DNA from: Acanthaster planci | Lineage: Eukaryota; Echinodermata; Asteroidea; Valvatida; Acanthasteridae | Assembly (NCBI RefSeq): GCF_001949145.1 | Contig: NW_019091436.1 | Location: forward strand, 920,115 to 984,114 | Reading direction: 5' to 3' | Length of the DNA: 64,000 bases | Shown here: positions 1 to 10,924 of the stretch, one piece after another | Layout: each line of letters begins with the position of its first letter | Position numbering within the stretch: position 1 is the first letter of the stretch | Position numbers and translations under genes: made by a program | Notes under the pieces: model-generated | Seen by the model: the letters and a program-made list of their open reading frames with translations, nothing else | The model's database searches: none | What the model was told of the DNA's origin: nothing

Positions 1-2
1 TG

Positions 3-392
3 AGTAGTGATGAATCCCTACGTGACTCTCGCAGTGAATTTGATGCTCATATCAATGTACTGAATGAGAGTGAACACTCCAATGAAGTTACAGAACTGAA
101 GGAAACAGTCCAGAGACTGCAAAGGACAATAAATTGTTTAAATGAAAAAAATTAGCAAAAGAAGTTCATAAATACTTTGGAAAACGATGATTCTTTGACG
201 AAACACTATACTGGTTTTCCAAGCTACTCCCTGTTATTGGCCCTGTTGTCTTTCCTGAATCCAGGCGATAATTGTGAAAATATTATTGCCTACACTCCTG
301 ACAGAGAAACTGTACCGCCATGCTCTGTATAGGATGCATTGATCAAGAAGCGCCGCAAAGAAGACCCTAAGACTCGACCCTTATAGGCAACC
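3..392 (+). pseudogene. Decayed ISL2EU-type DNA transposase, N-terminal part
   Basis: One forward frame (from base 3) reads through polar, coiled-coil-like sequence (ELKETVQRLQRTI), meets a TAG at 153-155, and continues in the same frame with DDSLTKHYTGFPSYSLLLAL and then FLNPGDNCENI, followed by TAG at 330-332 and a basic stretch (KKRRKEDPKTR) ending in another TAG. The order coiled coil, then 'YTGFPSY...LLALLSFLNPG', is typical of the region between the THAP-type DNA-binding domain and the DDE nuclease in ISL2EU/THAP-linked transposases. This family match is from memory. The THAP domain would lie left of the window. No DDE domain can be read to the right, so the copy is truncated as well as stop-interrupted. 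It is a dead mobile-element relic, not a host gene. Confidence 0.6.
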
Positions 393-639
393 TCTGCCTT
401 CAATGTTGGGTTGAGCAACTTATTCAAACCATGTGTGATGAAAGGCGAAAGCATAAAAAATTCTCTCACCCGTGTCTGTTGTGCAACCTTGTGGTCGTTT
501 TCTGATCAAACAAGAATGTTCAGACGCTGTCGGGTGTGGGTCCACTTTTGACCCTCCAATGAGAGCCGAGATATGTTGGACCATCTCACAGCTGAGGCGG
601 AATTCCACCTCCCCCAGTGAACTCAGCCAATTCTTTTAG

Positions 640-3240
640 AATCCAGATATGTATCTGAATACCCTCATTATATATAGACCTACACAACATCTGTAAATAT
701 ACATGTATAGGCCTATATATAAAATTTCAGGAAAGATGACTACCAAGCGTTGTTCCGTTTAAACCCAACCTGAAGAAATGCGAAAAACTCGTGACCGCCG
801 TCACAATCATGATAGATAAAGATTTTCGAACCACAGGACCTCCAATTGGCAATCAAATTATTTATGAAGCTTTTATAGTTTCTCAAAGCATGAGAGAATT
901 AGTCGACCTGGCCTTGTGAAAGGTTAATGCATTGTTGCGATTGCGTGCCAAGGGGGAATCCTTACTCCCTCAGTCAATCGCACACCTTACACACCGCAGT
1001 ATATAGTAAGACCAACTTGCTTGACGTTAGTAGTTGTACCTGTTGAATTGGGCCTCTTTGGAGACCACACGACCCGACCTACATCCGCTAAGGTTGTAGC
1101 AAAGATCTCATAAGGTATGAGGAAAAGCTGGAACCAAACCCGGGTGCTGGATCGTATCGATAATGAACGGCCAATGTCGCGGAAACCGTGTGGTCAAGTG
1201 ATACTCAGATGTTATTAAAGCACGGCGGGGCTGGTATAAATCTGCCGAATTTGGAACAAAGTGCAGGTGGACATGGACAGTTTTTGTAACACTGCATTGA
1301 ACTGAAATCAACATAATTATAAATGGCAATTTTAGCACAAGACTGCCAGTCATACTCAAGCCCCAAATTATATGCAGATCGTCACACACATATCGGCAGA
1401 TTGCCGATCCCCACATATCGCCACCCTGGCTGTGCTTCTACTCTGATGAAGCTGGATTAACTTCTCCTAGAATTCTAGGAATGGGCTTAGCTGGTGTAAA
1501 ACACAGAAAACTTATTTGTACCATCTCCCTTCTGTGACGTCACGCCGTCATTCCTTTGCTCATTACATTGAGTGGAATATTCATGACCTTGGGTACAAGC
1601 AATGTCGCGGCAAATTTCCTACCAATGCATATGGTAGATAGCTATAACCTGGATTAGAAGGAAAAAAACGAACCATTCTGATCACATTACGTTATTTTAA
1701 TCCCGCCAGATCAATATTGCACAAAGCTCCACTCACGGCTTACAAAAAATTACCCTGGGCAAAAAGATATCAATAATGTTAAAAAGTACTGTACAACACA
1801 CTTATACATCATTTGCAGAAAAAAAATAATAACTTGTGTGACAAAAACTGACTAAAAGATTACCTACCATAAATCGGTAGACCTATGTTTTAATGTTACG
1901 CCCAACGGAAGGACTGTTATCGGGGTTTGATAATTATGCCTGTATTACAACAGTATTTAGTAATGTTTTGCTTTGCATGTGGTTCCATGGAAGCCGTATG
2001 CTGACTCGGTCAAGTCAAACATTGGGGTGAAATGGGGAAAATGTTAATTTCTAACAATTTGAAATTCATCTCCTGAAAATATTGTGAAGATTTTAGGCTT
2101 TGTTTGCTAATTTAGGAAATTCAGAGGAAAGTTTCCGAATCCCTGCAGGGATACTCATTTGTCTTTTAAAAGACGGACAAAAATATTAATCCCTGCGTTG
2201 TTGGCGATTTCGTAAACTTCGGTTGTGAACCGTTGTGGTCAAATATGACCATAGGTAGTATACTTCTACATTATCACAATTTGCGCAACGATATATCTAA
2301 AAAAAAACATATAATGAAAAATACAAAGATTAGAGCTGATCGAAGTAAAATCGACACTGTATTGAAAACAGAAGGACTAAAAGGTAAATTCCTAACTATT
2401 CACAAGTACAGCTAGCAATCCATCTTTTTATATCCCTCGTCATGGATATTCCTTGTGCGCATGCGCATGTTACTTTCCTGTGAAATCGTTTGGCAAAGCA
2501 TACACTGGCGCAAGCCACATTACGTACTACTAACCACGTCATAGGGAACTACATAGTTTAGGCCATTCCACGTTTGTAACACGGCCGTCAAAGATCATCT
2601 CGGCTCTGTGTGGAACGAGCCGTCATTGTCAGTGTCTTGAAATGTTGTGTAAGTTGATCTCAAGTGTTGTAAGACTTGCGGTACATTACCTATATGAAAT
2701 TTCAATTACTAGGCCTACAGATCAAAATTGAAAGGTTTAAGTGAAATCTACGAAACGGACACGTTCAAAATAATGTTTTCCTACGTATATTGTTCATCTA
2801 CACACTAAAAATACACAAAATGAAAGCATTAAGCTGTATTTTCCTCGTTCCGGTTTTGAACGTCAGACCAGCGACAGTCTAATTTGTGAAGGCAGGACGA
2901 ATAGCAGTTGTACACGTTAGCAGAGAAAAATACCACTTATCATCAAAAAGTATTAATTTAGAGTTACAGTTTGATTCATCGACATCCGTCGTGTCACATT
3001 GTCCACGAGGTACGGACACGACAACTTTCCAAATTCTATTTAACCAGCACACAACAGTTACCTTTGAAACTGAATTTACGACCGTCCGAATCCAAGCGCC
3101 AATAGCCGTAATTCTAATGCAGCTTGCTGTATAATGAGCCTACTCTTGTTACGTACAAAGATGCCACCACACACGCTCGAGCCACACATTGCTGACTGGC
3201 TAAGCTAGCACGCGTATGTCTATGCCGATCACTTCTGCCA
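640..3240. other. No gene recognised; short palindromes only
   Basis: Only short chance reading frames are present. Visible structures are an AT-rich block near 660-730, a 14-base perfect palindrome GTCTTTTAAAAGAC close to 2161, and ATCCCTGCAGGGAT just before it. I see no splice-bounded exon that I can support. Confidence 0.4.
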
Positions 3241-3241
3241 A

Positions 3242-3466
3242 TCAATCACGCACAAGAAGCTGGATGCTGTTCTCCGCTTTTGCGTCAAGCTGGTTCTCAC
3301 TGGCCAGTTGGAGTTCACTCCGGAAATCTATCGGCTGTCTAGCCTCGGCCCTATCAGGCTGTAAACTTCAGGTTTTCATGTCAGATGCGAATGTCGCCGT
3401 AGATTCCCTGGCCATGATATAGTACACTTTCGATGCTTCCTTACGGAATGTTGCCGATCCTCTTTG
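3242..3466 (-). pseudogene. Coding-like stretch with in-frame TGA, possible pseudo-exon
   Basis: On the minus strand a good splice acceptor (TTGTAGCTTTTCAG) at about 3467 opens a frame that begins QRGSATFRKEASKVYYIMAR, reaches an in-frame TGA after ...SDMKT, and continues with a charged, helix-like stretch (DFRSELQLASENQLDAKAEN) to a second TGA at 3242-3244. The charged amphipathic character on both sides of one stop suggests decayed coding sequence rather than chance. I do not recognise the family. It could be a pseudo-exon, a retroelement fragment, or (less likely) a TGA-recoded exon. No partner exon was found. Confidence 0.25.
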
Positions 3467-4201
3467 CTGAAAAGCTACAAATTCATTCAGTTACATATTG
3501 GTACTATTTACCTTCATAGTCGTGCTGTTAACCTTAGTTAACAATTTCAGTATCGTGAAATTTAGTCCAAAGCTCTAAAAAGGTGCATGGGGTCCGGCAA
3601 TCGGGTAGAGAGTTCCCTAACGCGGTAGACTTGAACAAATCTCAGAAAATCCCACATGACAACATTAAAGAATTTCTTTCAAATTGATAAATTCTGATAA
3701 TCAGTATTACCTTTAATACCCACATAGGCCCTGACCAACTAAAACTTTGTGAGCCACTAATTTTCTTACTAAATCATTGTGCACATCGAAAAAATGGAAA
3801 ATCAGGTCAAGAGAGAATTTCATTGGAACTTTTCAGCATGCACGTTACCGAAAGATTTGTAATCGGGAAAGAGCTTGAAGAAATTTGAAGTAAAAATATT
3901 GCTCCAGCAAGACGCAAGAGGCGACAAATCAAATATACCACGTTAGGGGCCACACCGGCAACTAGGGTAAATAAACAAATACCACCATCGTCGTCCATTA
4001 TCCGGATCCCATTACCCAAAGCGCCTTCGGAAATCTCGCAGATTCATCGTGGCTGTGGACAGGCTCGCGGAAACAATGTCAAATCCAAACTGCTGCTTCA
4101 CCGATAGCGTGAAATGGCGAATCTGACTGAGCACGGACGTACGTCAGACTAGGGCCTGTGATGGCAGCATGTTATCCACAGAGCGATACAAACACCTGTC
4201 T

Positions 4202-4389
4202 CTATACGTGCGAAGGGGTGTGGACGAAATTTGCTGACGGGGTGTGGTAGCCAGCGTTTTGCCTCCTCTTCCGTCGCCGGTAACAGAAGCAAGCCACAGA
4301 GAAGATAACCAGCGGAATGAAGACAAAGGACAAGCCGACCAGGAGGAGTACGGTACTTTTGGGTCCACCCACCATAGCCAGGAACAACC
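4202..4389 (-). CDS. Membrane protein, last coding exon with stop
   Basis: Acceptor CTTGGTTTTTGCAG precedes 61 codons and a TAG stop. The exon encodes the second hydrophobic segment, the RRRKRR stop-transfer cluster and the PDZ-ligand-like C-terminus. Confidence 0.6.
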
Positions 4390-5194
4390 CTGCAAAAACC
4401 AAGGAGAGAGTGATCTCTTACCAAACTAGGTACGAATTAATTCCCCTGTTGGCCATCTAGATCACACATTTCCACGTTGTACGTCTTCCGTCTTGATGGC
4501 AGGGTAGCATGCTTGGAATGAATATTGACAAACTATTAAACAAGCACCTACGTCATTAATTTTTGCAAGGACAGAAAACACCTTCCTAGTCTAGCGTCAA
4601 GCCCTTCCCTGTAAAACTTAATTGCGATAGAAGAAAGCATCATCAAACCAATATGAATTTGCATCTTAAGGAGCATGCCAAGTACATTCTATCAATGGGC
4701 CACCGTTGCTCAACGCGATTGATATTTTACCTATATACAGTTGGGTGACATAAGCTGTTTGCACTTTTAGCATAATTCTTCCCAGACGGAGGCCAATGTA
4801 CCCGGTCTGACCAATAACTGACGTAACCGGCTGTTTATTGAAAATATGCAACTTTTAAAAATCTTTTGCACGATGCACTTGACATAAACGTATGAGAAAA
4901 TATCAGATCTGAGAGAAACTTGTTTGCATGAGAAATAAATCGACAAATCTTATTGGTGACGGGAGTCATTTTTGGAAGATTCTTTGATTGAAATCAACAT
5001 TGAAATGTTTCCTCTTCGTAGCACTGCCAGAGGCGACAAAAGATAATCTGGAAGGGAGTGAAAGATTTGAGATGTCTATCTTGACTCGAGGGAAATAAAC
5101 TTACCAGCAGGCAAGATAATGATGAAGTAGATGCAGGCCACAATTCCTAAGGCCAAACCAGGCCCGCAGCACAGTCCCCAACAACGGTTGGACC
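4202..5194 (-). CDS. Small two-pass membrane protein, last two exons (5' part not found)
   Basis: Two minus-strand exons join in frame and give the last 91 residues of a membrane protein. The upstream exon supplies a Cys-rich juxtamembrane piece (SNRCWGLCCGPG) and the start of a first hydrophobic segment (IVACIYFIIILPA). The downstream exon completes it and adds a second long hydrophobic segment (STVLLLVGLSFVFIPLVIF) followed by CFCYRRRKRR and a short tail ending in PSHV. The basic cluster marks the cytoplasmic side. The last residues, Ser-His-Val, fit a class I PDZ-binding motif (S/T-x-V). The N-terminus must lie further right; a CpG-richer stretch at about 13.4-14.4 kb could be its promoter, but no connecting exon was identified. 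I do not recognise the family; Shisa-like or other small Cys-rich membrane proteins are possibilities only. Splicing and reading frame are convincing, identity is not. Confidence 0.6.
5105..5194 (-). CDS. Membrane protein, penultimate coding exon
   Basis: Acceptor TCTATTCCATAG and donor GTAAGTTT bound a 90-base exon. It enters with two bases of a split codon and leaves with one, so it joins the next exon as G|GG (Gly). It encodes the Cys-rich juxtamembrane piece and most of the first hydrophobic segment. Confidence 0.6.
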
Positions 5195-5279
5195 CTATGG
5201 AATAGAGAGAGGGAACCAGCCTACGGTTATTTCTTGCAGGATGCAAGTGCAATGAAGGGATACGTAGAGTGTCAAGACC

Positions 5280-5430
5280 ACACCCATACGAACCAAAAGG
5301 AACTAAACTCTACCGAAGGAACCGAAATGGCACCAAAATCAGCCAAATCGAAGCAGTACAAAACTGGAGTGAAACAACCGAACCAAACCTAATCGAGGTA
5401 CACGGAACCGAACCAAAACACACAAAATAA
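5280..5430. repeat. Degenerate ACCGAACCAAA-type low-complexity tract
   Basis: Loose reiteration of words such as ACCGAA, ACCAAA and GAACCAAA over about 150 bases, with no fixed period. It sits just upstream (on the minus strand) of the membrane-protein exon. It looks like a decayed simple repeat. Confidence 0.4.
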
Positions 5431-8400
5431 CGAGTTCATAGCCTTCCAAAAAACACTCGTTCTGCACAACACGTGGCCGCTTTTAAATTTCAGTCATTCT
5501 CCTCTATTGCCCCCGGGCCCGCATTTTTACTTGAAAACACACGGCCTGTCGTCTGAATAAACAACCGGGCTCTGACAGAGAATGGCGAGGCATGCGTGAG
5601 AGCTTCAATATCCACACGAGGATTGGGGAGGGAAAGAGACGACTCGAGTTGCCATGGAAACTGCTTTTCCCTTTCGCCTTTCAAGTTTTCAGGCCTCGCG
5701 TAGTAATATTAAGCAGCCATTACGAGCTGAGATTGCCTAAAAGGATAATACTGTATAGGTTATAGTTTAACTGGATGACAGAAACACCATCTGTCGCAGT
5801 TGATTATTCACTTACAGGTACTCTTTGTTTTCCCAATAATAGTTAAAAATTGCACGGTGATTCAAATGAGTTCCTCTTTTGCCTTATTTTCTCAACACTG
5901 ATGATGAAAAGTGCTATTTGCTTTGTACACGTTAGTCATAGGTAAAATTGCGCTTTATATTGCAGGACTTCACCTCGAACGGATTATGGTCTTACAGTAC
6001 TTTTTGCCACTGGAAAGGAAAGTGTTGATAGAAATCTTCAATAAATGTTCTTTTTCAAAGAAAAAAAAACAAATTAAACAAATTCTCTGCTTGAGTTGAA
6101 ATCGAGAACTTAAGAAGGTTTTTAATGTATACCCCCGTGAATAGGGAAATATGAGACTTCGATTGAGGATGTAAAATAATCCAAGATGTCACTTTTCAAT
6201 TACACACACTCAAGCACAAATTCTGGGCTCGTTCTCTATGCCTCAACACTAATGCATCATGACTGTGGGCAGGAACGGAAATCAAGGACAGTCGATGTAT
6301 CTGTAGGCCTATGTGTAATTCTTCAGCATCGAGAACAGAATTAGGGGTTCCAGTCAAGTTCCCAACAAAAAAAAAGCCGGAAAACTACTACCACATAGCC
6401 AACTTTTCAAAATGAGAAAAAAGGGAATGTTGATTTAAACGCATTTAAACTGGAATTTAATAGATATCCCCAGAGTTTTTTTATTGCAATGCTCACGTTG
6501 TTTATCAGATCTAAGGGCAAATGAAACTACAGCTTGACAAAAATGGACAAAATAAGCGGAAACATCTGAGGGGGAAATATTTCTTCCAAGTCTCATTGAG
6601 AGGTGTCATGGAAAATATGCGTGGTTTGGAATGCATTATGCTCAAAATGAAGGGACTGGAATTTTTTAATCTGAAGTTGTTGTCAGATACGCGAAAAGAG
6701 CCATATGGCGGAGTTGAGAAGAAATATTTGACATCGATACACAAGGCTTTATATCCTTTTTTTTGTTACAATGCTTCACCTTCACCGATTAGTATCGACC
6801 ACAGAACCGCTGAATTAGTGGACTCGTGTCGTGGCTGAATATCTGTAAAAATATTCTTTACAGAGTAAGAAACAGCTGAGAAACAGTTGGAAGCGACTAC
6901 CTGGCCGCAACATTTATAATTAGCTGTCGCTGATGAGCAAAACAGCCTGCTTCTAAGCCAATTTGACATAATAGTACAGTTGGCTTAAGTTACGTCTTAC
7001 GGTACCCCTACACAATAAGATTATGAGATTGATATACAAAACCCTGTGTGTACACTAATTAGGTTACGACGTATACTTAATATGGGAAGATAAGATTTCA
7101 GTTCAGTTTTAAAAACCCTACACCTTTCGAACTCGTTCCCACACTGAATGTAATGAGTTGGGCCAGCAGCACTAGGCCAATATAATTTTTGATCTTATAT
7201 AGGCTATGAATAATCTTACAGAGTGCTGATATTTTCAAAATTTAATTCACAGTTTTTGTTGAAGACATTTCTGTACAGAGGGGGCCATCAAAAATTTGGC
7301 CATGCCGTGGATTTGCTTTTTCATTTGAAGCACGCCCTTTTACAAATTACATTTATTAGTATCTAGTACCGTGAAGGAGAAGCTGTCAATGATGACGACA
7401 ATTTATCAATTCTTCAATTGTGCTCCTCTATTGGCAAACAACTAACACGCTATTATGCTTCTAAAATTAAGCATTTTCGGCGATTCTTCAGTAAGCTTGT
7501 TTTGGGTATCAAAAGTGATGGGAATGAATTCGACTACAGAGCATGCGTCAGCGTGACTCTACTCTCTGTCGGGGGGTAATGTGAGCCTGTCTTACGGGGG
7601 AGGTAGGTTGAGACGACTGATGCAACTGTTTATCTCGTGTTGCTTCAGATTTGGTTAGAATTACACTTGACTCGTGAAACAAGAGCCAACGCTGGTACCA
7701 CTGATGGAGCCTCGAGTGTCTGCAGGAAAGGTGTTCTTTTTATGGTAAAATCACTACATATTTCTTATTATTAGCCATTCAGATCTGAAACCACCTCCAT
7801 GAAAGGATCAAACAGTTGTGGAATATGAATTTACCATGATGCTTCTAATATCACAAGCAAGTGCCAATCTACTCAGTGATAAAAATTTCACAAACTGCGT
7901 TTACAAAACACAATCTTGCTACCTCTTTGTAAATGCACACAATTATTTATGTTTATAGAAGGTAAGTATTACACTTCAAATTCCTAAACTTTAGAAATCT
8001 ATTTTGAAAATTCTATCCATCAATACCAAATAATTTTTCTATCATAATAAAATCGCTTCAATGCCTTATTAGCATTCAGCATTCTATGGATACATTAACT
8101 TCAGAAGAATTTCAATCCACGTTATTGCGACTTGACAGTCCTAGACGAAATGTGTGTGTACAACTAATTGAATTTCCCCTTTTTGATTATTTGCTTCACG
8201 GACCAGTAATACCCTCCAGCACTTTCCTATCTATGCACATATCTCAGCAAAGATCTGGTCAAATTTTCCCCTTGTCCGCGGCGTACGGAATGTCAATGGG
8301 GCGATTTGGGTCGCTATCGTGGCGAAGTGTTACAATCCAGCGTCCCCTGTGACGCTCCTGAGCGGACGTTAACGTCATTCCGTCGAGATGTAATCTCTGC

Positions 8401-10550
8401 TCGGTCGTCTACCGTTATATTGCTGGTGCTTTTTGTGGGACTGTGCAGTGGCATCGATCGGAGAAAACATCCCAACCCGGCCCAATTTAGAGAGCACATT
8501 CATATCATAGCTACATTGATTGCCAATCGATGTTTACCACTTTGAGTTTAGTTTGACCTCGTGCATAATGGCCGGTAACGGCACAAAATGGGCAAGTGGC
8601 TGCTTTATTTAGACTAAAAATGGTAAAACTGATTTTTTACTGTTTAGGTTACTATGTCTATTACAGTTTCACGTTTGTACACGTTTTCAATGACTAATGC
8701 ATTCACGTGCGTTTTTCAAACTTTCTAAACTTGGTTGATGTAGAGACCATCCAAAGTGCTTGAAACTACCGGCAACGCGCAGCCACGTATAGAGGTCGTT
8801 TCTTATATGCTCCTAATGCCATCAGCCCGTTATGAAACGCAGCACGGTACAAGATCTGCACGGTACAAAAGGAGTACAAGAAGAGTGAAGCACACCAAAA
8901 TATGAGCCAGCAGGCTAAATCTCTCCCATGGGATGACATCGTTCTAAGTCTTCCTCGTGCTGAACGATAAGGTATAAATAAATGAAATATCACCTACTCT
9001 AAATCCCCGTAAAAAATTCATATTCTTGAACCATTAATCACCTTTTACAAATTTTATGCGAAAAGAAATGCGTAAATAAGCTGGGTTTATTTGGCAAGAT
9101 TGTCTAGACGGCGACCTTACTTTAAGAGGCCGCGTCTTGCGACTACCTTGCGGCCATTTAATCATTTTGGCACAGGCGGTTTTAATAATGGAACGATAGG
9201 AGGAACAAGTTCCGCTTGTTACAAGAGAGTGTTTCAACGGTATTGATTCAAGCAGTGAAAATGGTTCAAGCAGTGAAAATAGTACGGAGGCACTTCATAG
9301 GAAATTTTGCGGTGACATACGAGCTGCTGCAGATGTACCTTGGATCGACGAACTGGCCTTATATCCAAATCGGCCATATTGAACCGAAAGTGAGGTTTAC
9401 TGTTTTTTTAATTTTGGGAACCTGAGAATAAAACTGGAAGTACATAAAATAAACTTCAATACAAATTAATGTCATTAACGCCAATGAATAAATTTAAAAT
9501 ATGTTATCAATTATATCTAGATGTACAAACAACATTGAAAAAAACTGAAAGTGGGGTATGGAACCCAAAGCAGTCTGGCACCGCAATTTAACTGAATACA
9601 CGTACTGAATAAGATTCAGGGAACATGATAAAAAATGGCTTCTTGTGGATAAAGTCTATTGTCAGGGGCTGTTTGTAAAGTTAATAAATTAACTTTTCAA
9701 TCTCCTCTTCGTGTGGTATATGCAGTGAATCCAACTTCCTTGGTGGCACATCAAGGTCAGGGATACGTCGGAGCAAAATCAAAATCATCCACTGAAAGAA
9801 TCATGAACCCCCTCCCCCAAGTAAGGCGGAGAGGGCCGTTTCTAAATTTCAGCACTTTCGACTTCTGTAAAAAAAAGTGGTAACATGTCAAGGAGATGTC
9901 TGTCTAGCTCCCCGCTGGATACGCTGTTAAAACTTGCTTCGTGTTGTGAACGCTTTCTATATTCCTTTATGAGTGTTCGCTCAGGGAGGGTAAATCTAAA
10001 TGGAGGTGTGGAGTGTTTTAATGATTTCCGATGAATGAAAGCTGCTTCCTGGAAGGTATTAAAATGAGAAAGCGTACACATGCATATTGATTTTATCTCA
10101 ATTAAGCGCGTGTTTCAAAAGCACTTTTTAGTCTTACATTTATGCGCATGCATGGTGAATGCATATATTAACGACCCCTAATTCCCCGTGATTCGTGCAA
10201 AAGTAGCTTACTTTATGGCCGGCCCTGTAGCTTACCAGTAGCCTTATAGGTGTATACGTAGCCTTGCAGACATCCTTTGAAAAAAAGAGAAGCTTAATTA
10301 CGTTTGAAAGTGTCGCACAGCGGCCTTGACGGATCAGTGACTTGTAATATAGCCTAGCTCCCCAAGGCCCTCTGTTTTTTAGATTTTAAAGTTCATATGA
10401 AATCTTGCTGTTCTGCAAACATACACGTTTAAAGTAGGATCTGCTTTGAGCTGTCTGCAAACTTTGCAGTATTTCAGATAATCTTGTTTTGCCACAGGGA
10501 AGGGAAACACTCTAACTTTGTTCACTTATACATTTACAGTATGATTGTTA
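5431..10550. other. No gene recognised
   Basis: Short frames only. A CpG-richer stretch at about 8260-8530 contains a frame with a signal-peptide-like run (STVILLVLFVGLCSG) but no supporting splice sites or start context. A small direct repeat of 18 bases (TTCAAGCAGTGAAAAT core) lies at about 9246-9282. Otherwise this is plain AT-rich non-coding DNA. Confidence 0.35.
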
Positions 10551-10752
10551 GATAGAACATGTCCTGCTTCCCCCAAACAAAGCTATAGTCAGTGCTTGTG
10601 GCCACGAAGCCGGGGAAGATTTTTCTTAACTTTTGAATTCATTTCACTTGTCCCCTTAGATGTTATTTCAAGCTATTCATGGTGACAGACAACTACGGTG
10701 GAAAGCTTGCGGTAGCACCATGCAAGGATACGATCTCTTTGTGGGTCTGTAT

Positions 10753-10768
10753 GGTTCTGAAAAGAACC
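10753..10768 (-). promoter_or_regulatory. Histone-mRNA-type 3' stem-loop match (minus)
   Basis: Read on the minus strand this is GGTTCTTTTCAGAACC, a perfect fit to the histone pre-mRNA stem-loop consensus GGYYCTTTTCARRRCC (6-bp stem, TTTC loop). About 10 bases further on is CACAAAGAGATCG, similar to the purine-rich histone downstream element that pairs with U7 snRNA. No histone reading frame lies upstream on this strand, so it is either a relic of a histone 3' end or chance capture in a repeat. Confidence 0.45.
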
Positions 10769-10834
10769 GTGAGGAACTCTGAACATGAGTTTTGTTTGGG
10801 GGAAGCAGCCACATGTTCTATCAGAGTTCCTCAG

Positions 10835-10850
10835 GGTTCTTTTCAGAACC
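10835..10850 (+). promoter_or_regulatory. Histone-mRNA-type 3' stem-loop match (plus)
   Basis: The right-arm copy, same 16-base sequence on the plus strand, followed by ATACAAACTC and GCAAAGAGATCG, again resembling a histone downstream element. With the minus-strand copy it makes two stem-loops pointing away from each other. No histone gene is adjacent. Confidence 0.45.
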
Positions 10851-10924
10851 ATACAAACTCGCAAAGAGATCGTATCCTGGCATGGTGTTACCGCAAGCTT
10901 TCCACCTTAGTTGTCCCCTTAGAG

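Larger units (their letters stand above)
10689..10914. repeat. Long palindrome (94-bp arms, 38-bp spacer), foldback element
   Basis: Left arm 10689-10782 and right arm 10821-10914 are inverted copies that differ at 7 of 94 positions by my count (about 93% identity). Each arm contains GGTTCTTTTCAGAACC on its outgoing strand. Part of the spacer (GTTTGGGGGAAGCAG) appears again in inverted form at 10551-10582, and a 13-base direct repeat TTGTCCCCTTAGA occurs at 10648-10660 and 10911-10923. The structure fits a foldback or MITE-like element, possibly rearranged. A transcript through it would form a very stable hairpin. Confidence 0.75.

Noticed and set aside
8306-8545. Plus-strand frame with a signal-peptide-like run
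   Set aside because: No supported splice donor and no downstream exons; the hydrophobic run is short and may be chance in a CpG-richer stretch.
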